From: Afipia sp049747295
Lineage (GTDB): Bacteria; Pseudomonadota; Alphaproteobacteria; Rhizobiales; Xanthobacteraceae
Assembly: GCF_049747295.1 (NCBI RefSeq)
Contig: NZ_JBMHJM010000001.1
Location: forward strand, 3,348,001-3,412,000
DNA length: 64,000 nt
Direction of reading: 5' to 3'
Within the stretch, counting starts at the first letter, position 1, and every line of letters starts with the position of its first letter. Below are positions 26,168 to 34,273 of the stretch, piece by piece. The position numbers and the translations under genes were made by a program. Under the pieces are notes generated by a model. It did not search any database. It saw only the letters and a program-made list of their open reading frames with translations, and was not told where the DNA came from.

Positions 26168-26701
26168 TTGCGTCCCGCCGCGCCACTCAGCGCCGAGCCT
26201 TTGTTGTGCGACCGTTCCCTATATAGGGCACGCGGCGCCCGTGGCCTATCGCCGATCCGCAAGCTTTTGCTTGCCACGGCCCTTGTGATCATCGGTGTAT
26301 CGACCGGGGGATGCAGCTTCCGGCTGGGCAACATGTTTGCCAAGAACGACAAGAAAGAAGATCTCTCCGACGTTACGGGCTCGATTGGTCCGATTGTGCG
26401 TGTGAAGGACGATACGGAGCTCACCGATGCCGACCTCGCGCTTGCCCGCAATGCGGCGTCCGACATCCTGACGCGCGGCGGTAAAAATGCCAGCCAGCCT
26501 TGGGAAAATCCTGAAACCGGCGCGCGGGGCTCGGTCACGCCTCTGGCCTCAACCTATACCAACGAGGGACGCACTTGCCGTGATTTTCTCGCCAGTTACG
26601 TCCGCGGCAGCAACGAGGGCTGGCTGCAGGGCGAAGCCTGTCAGGACGGCAGGGGACAGGCCTGGGAAATTCGCAATATGAAGCCCTGGAAGCGGAGTTG
26701 A
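26168..26701 (+). CDS. RT0821/Lpp0805-family surface lipoprotein
   Basis: Up to 177 residues from TTG 26168, seven bases after GGAG. The segment IRKLLLATALVIIGVSTGGC looks like a signal peptide with a lipobox-like STGGC. The C-terminal part (RTCRDFLASYVRGSNEGWLQGEACQDGRGQAWEI) matches the RT0821/Lpp0805 surface-protein family, with two Cys that could pair. An internal start nearer the signal peptide would leave more room for a promoter, but no ATG is available there. Function unknown; probably an outer-membrane or periplasmic lipoprotein. Confidence 0.72.
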   Translation: MRPAAPLSAEPLLCDRSLYRARGARGLSPIRKLLLATALVIIGVSTGGCSFRLGNMFAKNDKKEDLSDVTGSIGPIVRVKDDTELTDADLALARNAASDILTRGGKNASQPWENPETGARGSVTPLASTYTNEGRTCRDFLASYVRGSNEGWLQGEACQDGRGQAWEIRNMKPWKRS

Positions 26702-26824
26702 ATGATTTCGAAATCGCCGCTGTGGGATGGACCCGTTGCGGAAATGTGACGAAAACCCCAAATAACCCCCAATTGCTGGGTAAAGGCCAACCGGCCTCAC
26801 TTGAATTCCAAGGAGATTCAACGA

Positions 26825-27808
26825 ATGCGCGACCCCTATGAGGTCCTGGGGGTGCAGCGGGGTGCCACTGCGGCGGCGATCAAGAGCGCTTATCGCAAGC
26901 TCGCCAAGAAGCACCATCCCGATGCCAACAAGGACGACCCGAAAGCGGCCGACCGCTTTTCCGAACTGAACATGGCGAATGAGATTCTCGGCGACGAGAG
27001 CAAGCGCAAGCAGTTCGATCGCGGTGAAATCGACGCCGAGGGCAAACCGAAGTTTCAGGGTTTTGAAGGCGGCTTTCCTGGCGGCGGCGGTGCGCGTCGT
27101 GCCGGGCCGGGCGGCTTTGAATACACCTTCCGTCAGGGCGGAGCGGGAGCAGGACCCGGCGGTGCCGGCTTCGGCGGCGGTGGTGGTTTCGAGGATATTC
27201 TCAAGAGCATGTTCGGTGGGCAGGCGGGCGCTGCAGGTGCGCGCGGCGGAGCCGATACGTTTGAGTATGAAACGCCGTTCGCGGCCGATCTTGATCTGAA
27301 CGTCACCATGAACGTTGCCCTTGAGGAAGCTGTGCAAGGCGCGACGCGCCGCGTGCGGCTGCCCACCGGCAAGGAACTGAACGTCAAGATTCCGGCGGGC
27401 GTCGAATCCGGTCAGCAGATCCGGCTCAAGGGTCAGGGACAGGAAGCACCGGGGCATCGTCCCGGTGATGTGCTGATTACGGTGAACGTTGCGCCGCACC
27501 CGTATTTCAAGGTCGATGGCACCAATTTGCGGCTCGATCTGTCGATCACGCTGTATGAAGCTGTGCTTGGGGCAAAGGTGCGCGTGCCGACGCTTGACGG
27601 CGCGGTGCAGTTGTCGATCCCGAAGAACACGTCGAGCGGGCGAACCTTCCGCCTGAAAGGTAAGGGGCTTCCCAACAAGGGCGAGCCGGGCGATCTGCTT
27701 GTGACCGCGCGGATCGTACTGCCCAACGGCAATGACGCGGAGCTCGAGGCGCTGATGGAAAAATGGCGCACCGATCATCCCTATAATCCGCGCACCGATC
27801 TCGAATAA
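26825..27808 (+). CDS. DnaJ/CbpA-type co-chaperone without zinc finger
   Basis: 327 residues from ATG 26825 with AGGAGA upstream. The N-terminal J domain (DPYEVLGVQRGATAAAIK) holds HPD in KKHHPDANK. A Gly/Phe-rich linker follows (about residues 85-150, many GG and GF). Two beta-rich substrate-binding domains close the protein (RVRLPTGKELNVKIPAGVE and HPYFKVDGTNLRLDLSITLY). The CxxCxGxG zinc repeats of canonical DnaJ are absent, so it is of CbpA/DnaJ type II. It stimulates DnaK. A strong terminator follows. Confidence 0.92.
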   Translation: MRDPYEVLGVQRGATAAAIKSAYRKLAKKHHPDANKDDPKAADRFSELNMANEILGDESKRKQFDRGEIDAEGKPKFQGFEGGFPGGGGARRAGPGGFEYTFRQGGAGAGPGGAGFGGGGGFEDILKSMFGGQAGAAGARGGADTFEYETPFAADLDLNVTMNVALEEAVQGATRRVRLPTGKELNVKIPAGVESGQQIRLKGQGQEAPGHRPGDVLITVNVAPHPYFKVDGTNLRLDLSITLYEAVLGAKVRVPTLDGAVQLSIPKNTSSGRTFRLKGKGLPNKGEPGDLLVTARIVLPNGNDAELEALMEKWRTDHPYNPRTDLE

Positions 27809-27820
27809 CGCTGCCGATGC

Positions 27821-27859
27821 AATGCCGTCTCCGCGAATGCGGCGACGGCATTTTTTTTT
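27821..27859 (+). terminator. Strong Rho-independent terminator after the dnaJ-like gene
   Basis: AATGCCGTC (27821-27829) pairs with GACGGCATT (27844-27852), an inner CCGC/GCGG helix extends the stem, and nine T residues run from 27851. It lies 13 nt past the stop codon. Confidence 0.92.
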
Positions 27860-28008
27860 CAAAGTCATGCGTGCTGTTCGTAGCGCTTCGCGCGACGGCT
27901 TACCGAGCCTCCTCTTCCAAAACATTCGATCGTCCCTGTCCTGACGCGACAGATGATCCTGGATGGCCTCACCCACGGCTGTCCCGGCGCGAACATCTGC
28001 GTTGACTC

Positions 28009-28032
28009 ATATATAAGTATGTACTTATATAT
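28009..28032. promoter_or_regulatory. Perfect palindrome, probable ArsR-type operator
   Basis: Arms ATATATAAGTA and TACTTATATAT are exact reverse complements separated by TG, ending six bases before the ArsR-family ATG. AT-rich 11-bp arms flanking a TG centre are typical of operators for small winged-helix dimers. It stands out in a 62% GC background. Autoregulation of the arsR-SRPBCC pair is inferred. Confidence 0.8.
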
Positions 28033-28037
28033 CAAAG

Positions 28038-28373
28038 ATGGCTGCCGCGGCACCGAAACTTGACCTCGTCTTAAAGACGCTCGCCGATCCAACGCGCCGG
28101 GCGATGTATCAGCGCATCGTTCAAGCAGGTGAGGTGACGGCGACGTCATTGGTGAAGGGCGCCCGTGTCTCGCAGCCAGCGGTTTCGCAGCATCTGCGTG
28201 CGTTGCATGGGGCGGGGTTGGTGAGCGAGCGGCGCGAAGGCCGCAACGTGCATTACAGCGCAACTCTGAGGGGACTTGCGCCGCTGGTGGATTGGCTCGG
28301 CCATTACGGTCAGTTCTGGCGAGAGCGCTTTGACGAACTGGAAAAGCTACTTGGAGAGTTGAGTGATGAGTGA
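28038..28373 (+). CDS. ArsR-family HTH regulator
   Basis: 111 residues with the winged helix in KTLADPTRRAMYQRIV, VSQPAVSQHLRALHGAGLV and EGRNVHYSATLRG. No metal-binding Cys motif (CxC) is present, so it belongs to the non-metal group often found before AHSA1/SRPBCC genes. A perfect palindrome overlaps its upstream region, and its last codons overlap the next gene by 8 nt. It most likely represses its own two-gene operon; the signal is unknown. Confidence 0.9.
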   Translation: MAAAAPKLDLVLKTLADPTRRAMYQRIVQAGEVTATSLVKGARVSQPAVSQHLRALHGAGLVSERREGRNVHYSATLRGLAPLVDWLGHYGQFWRERFDELEKLLGELSDE

Positions 28374-28809
28374 AACCCAATCGATCATCGTGGAGAAGAC
28401 AGTGGCGCACGCGCCTGAGAAAATCTGGCGCACGCTGACCCAGAGCGCGTTGATCGCGAAGTGGCTGATGCCCAACGATTTTGAGGCGACAGTTGGACAT
28501 CGCTTCACCTTCACGACCAAGCCGATGGGAGATTGGGACGGCATCGTGCGTTGCGAGGTGCTCGACTGCGATCCGCCGCGTCTGCTTCGCTATTCGTGGA
28601 AAGGTGGCTCGGATGCAAATCCGAGATATGGCTCGCGGCTCGACACCATCGTGACGTGGACACTCACGCTCGCGGATGGCGGCACCCATGTTCGCATGGA
28701 GCATTCCGGTTTCCGCCTGCCGCAAAACCAGTCCGCATGGGATGCGATGACCCCAGGTTGGGGACACGTGCTGGATGGTATCGCGCGCGTGACGGCGGAA
28801 AATATCTAG
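28366..28809 (+). CDS. SRPBCC (AHSA1-like) domain protein
   Basis: 147 residues from ATG 28366 (GGAG nine bases upstream). VEKTVAHAPEKIWRTLTQ, RFTFTTKPMGDWDG, GSRLDTIVTWTLTLADGGTHVRMEHSGF and a final amphipathic helix (WGHVLDGI) define the helix-grip fold with a large hydrophobic cavity. Such proteins bind a hydrophobic ligand, and the ArsR-SRPBCC pair is a common two-gene unit. The TAG stop (28807-28809) is supplied by the first bases of the adjoining hairpin repeat. Confidence 0.88.
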   Translation: MSETQSIIVEKTVAHAPEKIWRTLTQSALIAKWLMPNDFEATVGHRFTFTTKPMGDWDGIVRCEVLDCDPPRLLRYSWKGGSDANPRYGSRLDTIVTWTLTLADGGTHVRMEHSGFRLPQNQSAWDAMTPGWGHVLDGIARVTAENI

Positions 28810-28968
28810 TGTTCCGATTCCGAAGTTCGCATCATTGCGCGGCACCTTCGTTTGCGAACTTCGGAATCGAAGGACACTAGCAAGTTATTGTTGTCGTGTG
28901 GCTTTGATTCAGAAGTCCGCATTCCGGGCTCGCCGCACAAATGATGCGGTCTTCTGAACCGCCACACG
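28806..28968. repeat. CTAG-hairpin repeat, copy B (two hairpins, types I + II)
   Basis: First hairpin 28806-28880: CTAGTG...GATTCCGAAGTTCGC pairs with GCGAACTTCGGAATC...CACTAG. A 14-nt spacer follows. Second hairpin 28895-28968: CGTGTGGC...GATTCAGAAGTCCGC pairs with GCGGTCTTCTGAACC.GCCACACG. The element directly follows the SRPBCC gene and precedes the EamA gene. Confidence 0.88.
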
Positions 28969-29111
28969 AGCAGCTCAGATTGAGCGACGCGGCCGCGTGC
29001 GCTGCGCAGAGCTGCATGGCCCACATGAAGCAGGTGCGGTGGTCGCCGGAATCCCTCGAAGCTATAAGCGGCGCATCGCGAAATAGCAGGATTTCAAGGC
29101 CGCAACATTCG

Positions 29112-29984
29112 ATGGATAGATCAAGATGGATCGGCTTTGCCTGTTTGGGTGTGACCGCGCTGGGATGGGGATTTAACTGGCCCGCCATCAAGCTGTTGCT
29201 GCGCGAGTTGCCACCGTTGTTCTCACGGGGCGCGGCCGGCGTGACAGCTGCACTTATTCTCGCCTGCATCGTGCTTGCACGCGGTGAACGATTGAGCGTA
29301 CCGCGCGAAGCCGTGCCGCGATTGCTGTTTGCAACGTTCACCAACGTTTTCGCATGGATGGGCTTCACGACCATTGCCATGAAATGGGTCAGCGTCAGCG
29401 AGGGCGCACTGCTGGTCTACACCATGCCGATCTGGGCGACGCTGTTCGCGTGGCCGATTCGCGGCATGCGCCCGATGCCGCGCGACGTCATCGCTTTGGT
29501 TCTTGGGCTCGCCGGACTTGTTGTTCTGTTCAGCGGTCAGGGCTTCGCGTTCAGCCACGACAAGCTGGTGGGCATTGTTCTCGCGCTGGCAGCGGCCATT
29601 CTGTTCGCGCTGGGCAATGTCCTGAACCGATCGCAGATTCCGTTGTCACCGATCGCGCTTGTCGCCTGGCAGGTCGGCCTGGGATGTTTTGTGATGCTCG
29701 TGCTCGGGCTGGCGTTCGAAAAACTCGATTTCAGCGCCCTGTCTCCAACCGGCTGGACGGTCATGATCTATATGACGCTCATCCCGATGGGCGTGTGCTA
29801 CCTGACCTGGTTCGAGACCCTGCGCCGTCTTCCGCCGGCATCCGCGTCGACGGGAATGCTGCTGGCGCCTGTGATTGGCGTGGTGTCGGCAGCGTTCGTG
29901 TTGGGTGAACCGCTGGGTGTGAGGGAGATCATTGCGATGGTGCTGACGCTCAGCGGCGTCACGATCGCGTTGCAGAAATCGTGA
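29112..29984 (+). CDS. EamA/DMT-family transporter
   Basis: 290 residues from ATG 29112; the open frame extends back to 28941 but that part runs through the hairpin repeat and lacks family sequence. Ten hydrophobic segments in two EamA repeats can be read: CLGVTALGWGFNWPAIKLLL, AAGVTAALILACIVLA, GALLVYTMPIWATLFAWPI, ... ASTGMLLAPVIGVVSAAFVL and ALGNVLN. Drug/metabolite exporter superfamily, inner membrane; substrate unknown. RBS upstream of 29112 is weak. Confidence 0.85.
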   Translation: MDRSRWIGFACLGVTALGWGFNWPAIKLLLRELPPLFSRGAAGVTAALILACIVLARGERLSVPREAVPRLLFATFTNVFAWMGFTTIAMKWVSVSEGALLVYTMPIWATLFAWPIRGMRPMPRDVIALVLGLAGLVVLFSGQGFAFSHDKLVGIVLALAAAILFALGNVLNRSQIPLSPIALVAWQVGLGCFVMLVLGLAFEKLDFSALSPTGWTVMIYMTLIPMGVCYLTWFETLRRLPPASASTGMLLAPVIGVVSAAFVLGEPLGVREIIAMVLTLSGVTIALQKS

Positions 29985-30011
29985 CGCCTTCGCTTGGCAA
30001 GGAAATAGAGC

Positions 30012-30782
30012 TTACAGTCCCGTCTTCTCAGTCTGGTCATAGACCAGCCGCGCGACGTGTTGCAGCCGGGTACGGTCTGTCGGTCCCGATACCACGTAGC
30101 CGACGCCACGGTCGGCCCAGAACATGGCGCCGTTGCCGTCGTTAGCCGCGTAGCGCATCTGCGTGGCTTCGGTCGTGGCGCGTGAGGCGTAAATCGTAAA
30201 CCGCTCACCCGAGGCGTTCTCGTACATCAGGAACGATGCGGGGCCGCTGGGGCCGGGCAGCAGCCGACCGCCGACAAGCTTCAGTCCGTTCGCGTCGAGT
30301 TCGGGCGCGCGAACCTGATATCCGCATCGCTTGGACAACCATTGCTGCAGATGGGCGCGTTCGTTGCCTGCTACTTCCACGGGATGCCGAACCTCGACCA
30401 CATACAGTTTGTGGGCGTCGAGCGCGTCGTCGGTGAAATTCGCGAACATGGATTGCTTTGTGTTGGCGCCGTGCGCGATCCAGCCAACGCTGCCGCCGGC
30501 AACGAATGCCACGAGCGTTGCGGCGATGGCGCCCATCATCCAGCGCCGGGGTGGCCGCGCCAATGCGTCGAGAGACAGGCGAGGCGGCACGGGCTCATCA
30601 GCCACCGCGCCATATTTAGCCTGCAGTGTGTCGCTCATCGCCCGCCACGACGCCACCCGCGCCGAGTCGTCAGGATGGGTCGCTAGCCATGCCTCGACGG
30701 CGGCGAGGCGCTCTCCCGGCAATTCATTGTCCACATAGGCGTGGAGTTCGTCTTCCGTGACGGGAATGTTGCTGTCGGTCAT
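30012..30782 (-). CDS. Anti-sigma factor, membrane anchored
   Basis: 256 residues. N-terminal anti-sigma segment DELHAYVDNELPGERLAAVEAWL, a single membrane helix (MMGAIAATLVAFVAGGSVGWIAHG, about residues 92-115) and a C-terminal extracytoplasmic domain of about 140 residues. The HxxxCxxC zinc motif of ZAS anti-sigmas is missing. It sits 30 nt downstream of an ECF sigma gene, and should hold that sigma factor at the membrane. The signal is not evident. Confidence 0.85.
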   Translation of the reverse strand: MTDSNIPVTEDELHAYVDNELPGERLAAVEAWLATHPDDSARVASWRAMSDTLQAKYGAVADEPVPPRLSLDALARPPRRWMMGAIAATLVAFVAGGSVGWIAHGANTKQSMFANFTDDALDAHKLYVVEVRHPVEVAGNERAHLQQWLSKRCGYQVRAPELDANGLKLVGGRLLPGPSGPASFLMYENASGERFTIYASRATTEATQMRYAANDGNGAMFWADRGVGYVVSGPTDRTRLQHVARLVYDQTEKTGL

Positions 30783-30812
30783 CAGAATATCTTTTCCGTC
30801 TTCAATCCGATT

Positions 30813-31304
30813 TCATTTAACACGCCGCAACGCCGGGCGCTCGCCTTCCAGGCTCGCCTTCACGTGCGCTCTCGCCCGGGCGAGCCGTGACATCACGGTA
30901 CCGATCGGCACTGCTTGGATGTCAGCGACATCGCGGTAGCTCAGTCCTTCCAGCACCACGAGCAGCAGCACGGCGCGCTGGTCCTCGGGGAGCGTGGCCA
31001 GTGCCCGGGAAATGTCGCGCCCCTCGGCTTCCGTGCCGCTGGCATCCGCCGTGGTATCGTAGAGTTCCGTCATCGTCGGTTGCCGGGCCAGCGAACGGCG
31101 GCGGTTCCGATTGAGATTGGTCAGGATCGTGTACAGCCACGCCCGCAGGTCGCCGCCGATAAACAACCGCTCCGAGCGCAACGCACGGACCAGCGTATCC
31201 TGCACCAGATCGTCGGCGAGATCGGTATCCCGGGTCAGCGCCCGCGCATAGCGCCTCAAGGCCGGAATCAGGGTTTCGACATTGTGGCGAAAATCGTGGT
31301 TCAT
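30813..31304 (-). CDS. ECF-type RNA polymerase sigma factor
   Basis: 163 residues from ATG 31304; a longer frame to 31328 starts with non-conserved residues. Region 2: LRRYARALTRDTDLADDLVQDTLVRAL and RAWLYTILTNLNRNRRR. Region 4: LATLPEDQRAVLLLVVLEGLSYRDVADIQAVPIGTVMSRLARAR. It pairs with the membrane anti-sigma encoded next to it. It directs a stress or envelope regulon; which one is not visible from the sequence. Confidence 0.92.
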   Translation of the reverse strand: MNHDFRHNVETLIPALRRYARALTRDTDLADDLVQDTLVRALRSERLFIGGDLRAWLYTILTNLNRNRRRSLARQPTMTELYDTTADASGTEAEGRDISRALATLPEDQRAVLLLVVLEGLSYRDVADIQAVPIGTVMSRLARARAHVKASLEGERPALRRVK

Positions 31305-31647
31305 CAGGGGCTCTGTGCGGGCCGGCACTTCCGCCCCGTTCTACAGGTAAAACACCGAAAAGACGGCACTATTCCGCGGTCTTGAGTGGATAAGGTTAGT
31401 GATCCCCGACCCTTGTCTAATGTCCCGGTTCTAACGTTCGCATCACTTTGCAGCACTCTCTTTGAGAACGTTAGAACCAGAAGGGACACTAGCATCTTGA
31501 TGAAACTAGTGCGCTTTTGGATTTGACGTTCGTAATAAGGACTCGCTGCGATACTGATACGAACGTCAAATCCAGCGCACTAGCTTGAACGGCTATTGCG
31601 GCTATGCCATGAGGTGGCTCGGTTCTCCAGCAATGGACATGAGTTAA
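31305..31647. other. Divergent intergenic region (ECF sigma / fabI) holding repeat copy C
   Basis: 343 bases. The ECF sigma promoter should lie within 31305-31416, and the fabI promoter within 31584-31647 or inside the repeat. The middle is filled by two hairpins (31417-31492, 31506-31583). No other gene seen. Confidence 0.5.
31417..31583. repeat. CTAG-hairpin repeat, copy C (two hairpins, types I + III)
   Basis: First hairpin 31417-31492: CTAATGTCCC with inner arm GGTTCTAACGTTCGC paired to GAACGTTAGAACC and ending GGGACACTAG. Spacer of 13 nt. Second hairpin 31506-31583: CTAGTGCGCT...GGATTTGACGTTCGTA pairs with TACGAACGTCAAATCC.AGCGCACTAG, nearly perfect over 26 bp apart from a TTT bulge. 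Confidence 0.92.
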
Positions 31648-32466
31648 ATGGCTGAAAATATGGGCCTGATGCGCGGCAAGCGTGGTGTGATCCTGGGGGT
31701 CGCCAACAATCGGTCGATTGCTTACGGAATTGCGAAGTCTTGCCGCGACCAGGGCGCAGAGCTCGCTTTCACCTGGCAGGGCGACGCACTGAAGAAGCGT
31801 GTGGAACCGTTGGCCAAGGAACTCGGCGCCATTACGCTCGGCCATTGCGACGTCACCGATTTCTCGACCATCGATGCGGTGTTCGACGAGGTGAAGAAGC
31901 AGTGGGGCAAGATCGATTTCGTTGTCCATGCCATCGCGTTCGCCGACAAGGACCAGCTCGATGGCCGCTATATCGAGACCACGGCGGACAACTTCTCCAA
32001 ATCGATGCTGATCTCGTGCTACTCGCTAACCGCGATCGCGCAGCGCGCTGAGCATTTGATGACCGATGGCGGCTCGATCCTGACGCTGTCCTATTACGGT
32101 GCTGAGAAGTGGATGCCCCATTACAACGTGATGGGCGTTGCCAAGGCTGCGCTTGAAGCCAGCGTCCGCTATCTGGCCGCAGACCTCGGCGAGAAAAACA
32201 TCCGCGTCAATGCAATTTCGGCCGGGCCGATCAAGACGCTCGCCGCGTCAGGCATCGGCGATTTCCGCTACATCCTGAAGTGGAATGAATACAACGCGCC
32301 ATTACGCCGGAACGTTACGCAGGAAGACGTTGGCGATAGCGCCATGTATCTCCTGTCCGACCTGTCCCGCGGTGTGACCGGCGAGGTGCATCACGTCGAT
32401 TCCGGTTATCACATCGCGGGCATGAAGCGCCCCGATGCGCCGGATATCTCCCTGTCGAAAGAATAA
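31648..32466 (+). CDS. fabI: Enoyl-[acyl-carrier-protein] reductase (NADH)
   Basis: 272 residues. LGVANNRSIAYGIAKSCRD is the FabI nucleotide-binding loop. The catalytic geometry is intact: Tyr149, Tyr159 and Lys166 in YYGAEKWMPHYNVMGVAK keep the Tyr-x9-Tyr-x6-Lys spacing. GPIKTLAASGI is the substrate-binding loop. It performs the last reductive step of type II fatty acid elongation. Followed closely (12 nt) by a phosphatase gene and then aroC. Confidence 0.95.
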   Translation: MAENMGLMRGKRGVILGVANNRSIAYGIAKSCRDQGAELAFTWQGDALKKRVEPLAKELGAITLGHCDVTDFSTIDAVFDEVKKQWGKIDFVVHAIAFADKDQLDGRYIETTADNFSKSMLISCYSLTAIAQRAEHLMTDGGSILTLSYYGAEKWMPHYNVMGVAKAALEASVRYLAADLGEKNIRVNAISAGPIKTLAASGIGDFRYILKWNEYNAPLRRNVTQEDVGDSAMYLLSDLSRGVTGEVHHVDSGYHIAGMKRPDAPDISLSKE

Positions 32467-32478
32467 GTCTGCACGCGC

Positions 32479-33072
32479 ATGCCCACTATTTATTTTGTCC
32501 GCCACGGCCAGACCGAATGGAATGCCGCCGGCCGTTTCCAGGGTTCGCAGGACATCCCGCTGAACGATATCGGCAAGGGGCAGGCGGTTCGCTCCGGCGA
32601 ACTGCTGACAGACATCCTTGCCAACGATTCCCACGATCTGGCGAAGATGCCATTCGTGTCCTCCCCGCTCGGCCGCGCGCGCAATACGATGGAATTGTTG
32701 CGCGGAGCGCTCGGCGTCCCGCCGCACGGTTACGAGCTCGACGATCGCTTGCGCGAAATTGGTTACGGGCACTGGGAGGGTTCGACCCTGGCGCAGATGG
32801 AAGTCTCCCATCCGGAGCTGTTCGCGGAACGTCAGGCCGACAAATGGGGCGTGCCGCCGCCGGGCGGCGAGAGCTATGCTTCCGTCACCATTCGCGTGCG
32901 TGATTGGTACGACTCGCTGTTGCAGGACACCGTGACCGTCTCCCACGGCGGAACGATGCGCGCGCTGATGGTGGCGCTCGACGTCGAAACGCCGGTGAGC
33001 GCGGTCGATACGCTGGTGGAGCAGGGCGTGGTCTACGTATTCCGGGGCGGCCAGGTCACGAAACATAGTTAA
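32479..33072 (+). CDS. Histidine phosphatase family protein
   Basis: 197 residues. The RHG motif with the phospho-accepting His9 is YFVRHGQTEWNAAGRFQG; SSPLGRARNTMELL, the Glu-containing LREIGYGHWEG and the second catalytic His in TVSHGGTMRAL complete the active site. It resembles phosphoglycerate mutase/cobC-type phosphatases. The substrate is unknown. Position 12 nt after fabI suggests a shared transcript. Confidence 0.9.
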   Translation: MPTIYFVRHGQTEWNAAGRFQGSQDIPLNDIGKGQAVRSGELLTDILANDSHDLAKMPFVSSPLGRARNTMELLRGALGVPPHGYELDDRLREIGYGHWEGSTLAQMEVSHPELFAERQADKWGVPPPGGESYASVTIRVRDWYDSLLQDTVTVSHGGTMRALMVALDVETPVSAVDTLVEQGVVYVFRGGQVTKHS

Positions 33073-33182
33073 TGCTTCGTTAAAGTGGCACTTTAAGCGT
33101 ATTTGACGCTCCCGACCCCGCGCGTTACGACATCGGATCAAAATCGCTGTTTAGCGGTTTCTCCGAGGTCGGGTAATTCACC

Positions 33183-34265
33183 ATGTCTTTCAATACGTTC
33201 GGCCATCTGTTTCGCGTCACGACCTTCGGCGAAAGCCATGGGGTCGCGATCGGCTGCGTCGTCGACGGTTGCCCGCCCCGCATTCCCATTACGGTTGAAG
33301 AGATCCAGCGCGACCTCGATCGCCGCCGTCCGGGCCAGTCGCGGTTCACCACCCAGCGGCAGGAAGCCGATCAGGTGAAAATCCTGTCCGGCGTGATGGA
33401 CACCGAGAACGGGCAGATCACGACCGGCACGCCGATTGCGCTCCTGATCGAGAACACCGACCAGCGCTCAAAAGACTATTCCGAGATCAAGGACAAGTTT
33501 CGCCCGGGCCACGCCGACTTCACCTATGAGGCCAAGTACGGCCTGCGTGATTATCGCGGAGGCGGGCGCTCGAGCGCGCGCGAGACCGCCACGCGTGTTG
33601 CGGCCGGCGCCATTGCCCGCAAGGTTCTGCCCGGCTTGAACGTGCGCGGTGCGCTGGTGCAGATGGGGCCGCACAAGATCGACCGCGCCAACTGGGACTG
33701 GGACGAGGTGGATCGCAATCCGTTCTTTTGTCCGGACAAGGCCAAGGCGGAGTTCTTCGCCGAGTATCTCGATGACATCCGCAAGAGCGGCTCGTCCATC
33801 GGTGCGGTGATCGAAGTGGTCGCCGAGGGCGTGCCCGCGGGGCTCGGCGCGCCGATCTACGGCAAGCTCGACAGCGATCTCGCCAGTGCCCTGATGAGCA
33901 TCAATGCCGTCAAAGGCGTGGAGATCGGTGCGGGCTTCGGTGCTGCCGAATTGCACGGTGAGGAGAACGCCGACGAAATGCGCATGGGCAATGATGGCCC
34001 GGTGTTTCTGTCCAACCATGCCGGGGGCATTCTTGGCGGCATTTCCACCGGGCAGGCCGTGGTGGCGCGCTTCGCGGTGAAACCGACATCTTCGATCCTC
34101 ACGCCACGCCGCACCATCGACAGGTCCGGTGCGGATACCGACATTATGACAAAGGGCCGTCACGATCCGTGTGTCGGAATTCGTGCAGTTCCAGTCGGTG
34201 AAGCGATGATGGCCTGTGTGATCGCGGATCACGTCCTGCGTCACCGCGGTCAGGTCGGTAATTAG
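33183..34265 (+). CDS. aroC: Chorismate synthase
   Basis: 360 residues, normal family length. VTTFGESHGVAIGCVVDGCPP at the N-terminus (signature 1), RPGHADFTYEAKYGLRDYRGG (FMN-binding region) and RSSARETATRVAAGAIARK (signature 2) are all present; the C-terminus has RHDPCVGIRAVPVGEAM. It converts EPSP to chorismate, the branch point of aromatic synthesis. Confidence 0.97.
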   Translation: MSFNTFGHLFRVTTFGESHGVAIGCVVDGCPPRIPITVEEIQRDLDRRRPGQSRFTTQRQEADQVKILSGVMDTENGQITTGTPIALLIENTDQRSKDYSEIKDKFRPGHADFTYEAKYGLRDYRGGGRSSARETATRVAAGAIARKVLPGLNVRGALVQMGPHKIDRANWDWDEVDRNPFFCPDKAKAEFFAEYLDDIRKSGSSIGAVIEVVAEGVPAGLGAPIYGKLDSDLASALMSINAVKGVEIGAGFGAAELHGEENADEMRMGNDGPVFLSNHAGGILGGISTGQAVVARFAVKPTSSILTPRRTIDRSGADTDIMTKGRHDPCVGIRAVPVGEAMMACVIADHVLRHRGQVGN

Positions 34266-34273
34266 CGCCGGGC

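Noticed and set aside
26549..27976. 475-residue open frame on the minus strand
   Set aside because: Covers the opposite strand of the DnaJ-like gene and part of the surface protein gene and crosses the strong terminator; no domain or RBS.
28941..29111. 57-residue N-terminal extension of the EamA transporter
   Set aside because: This part is translated from the hairpin repeat and the following spacer and has no family similarity; the transporter begins with its first helix after ATG 29112.
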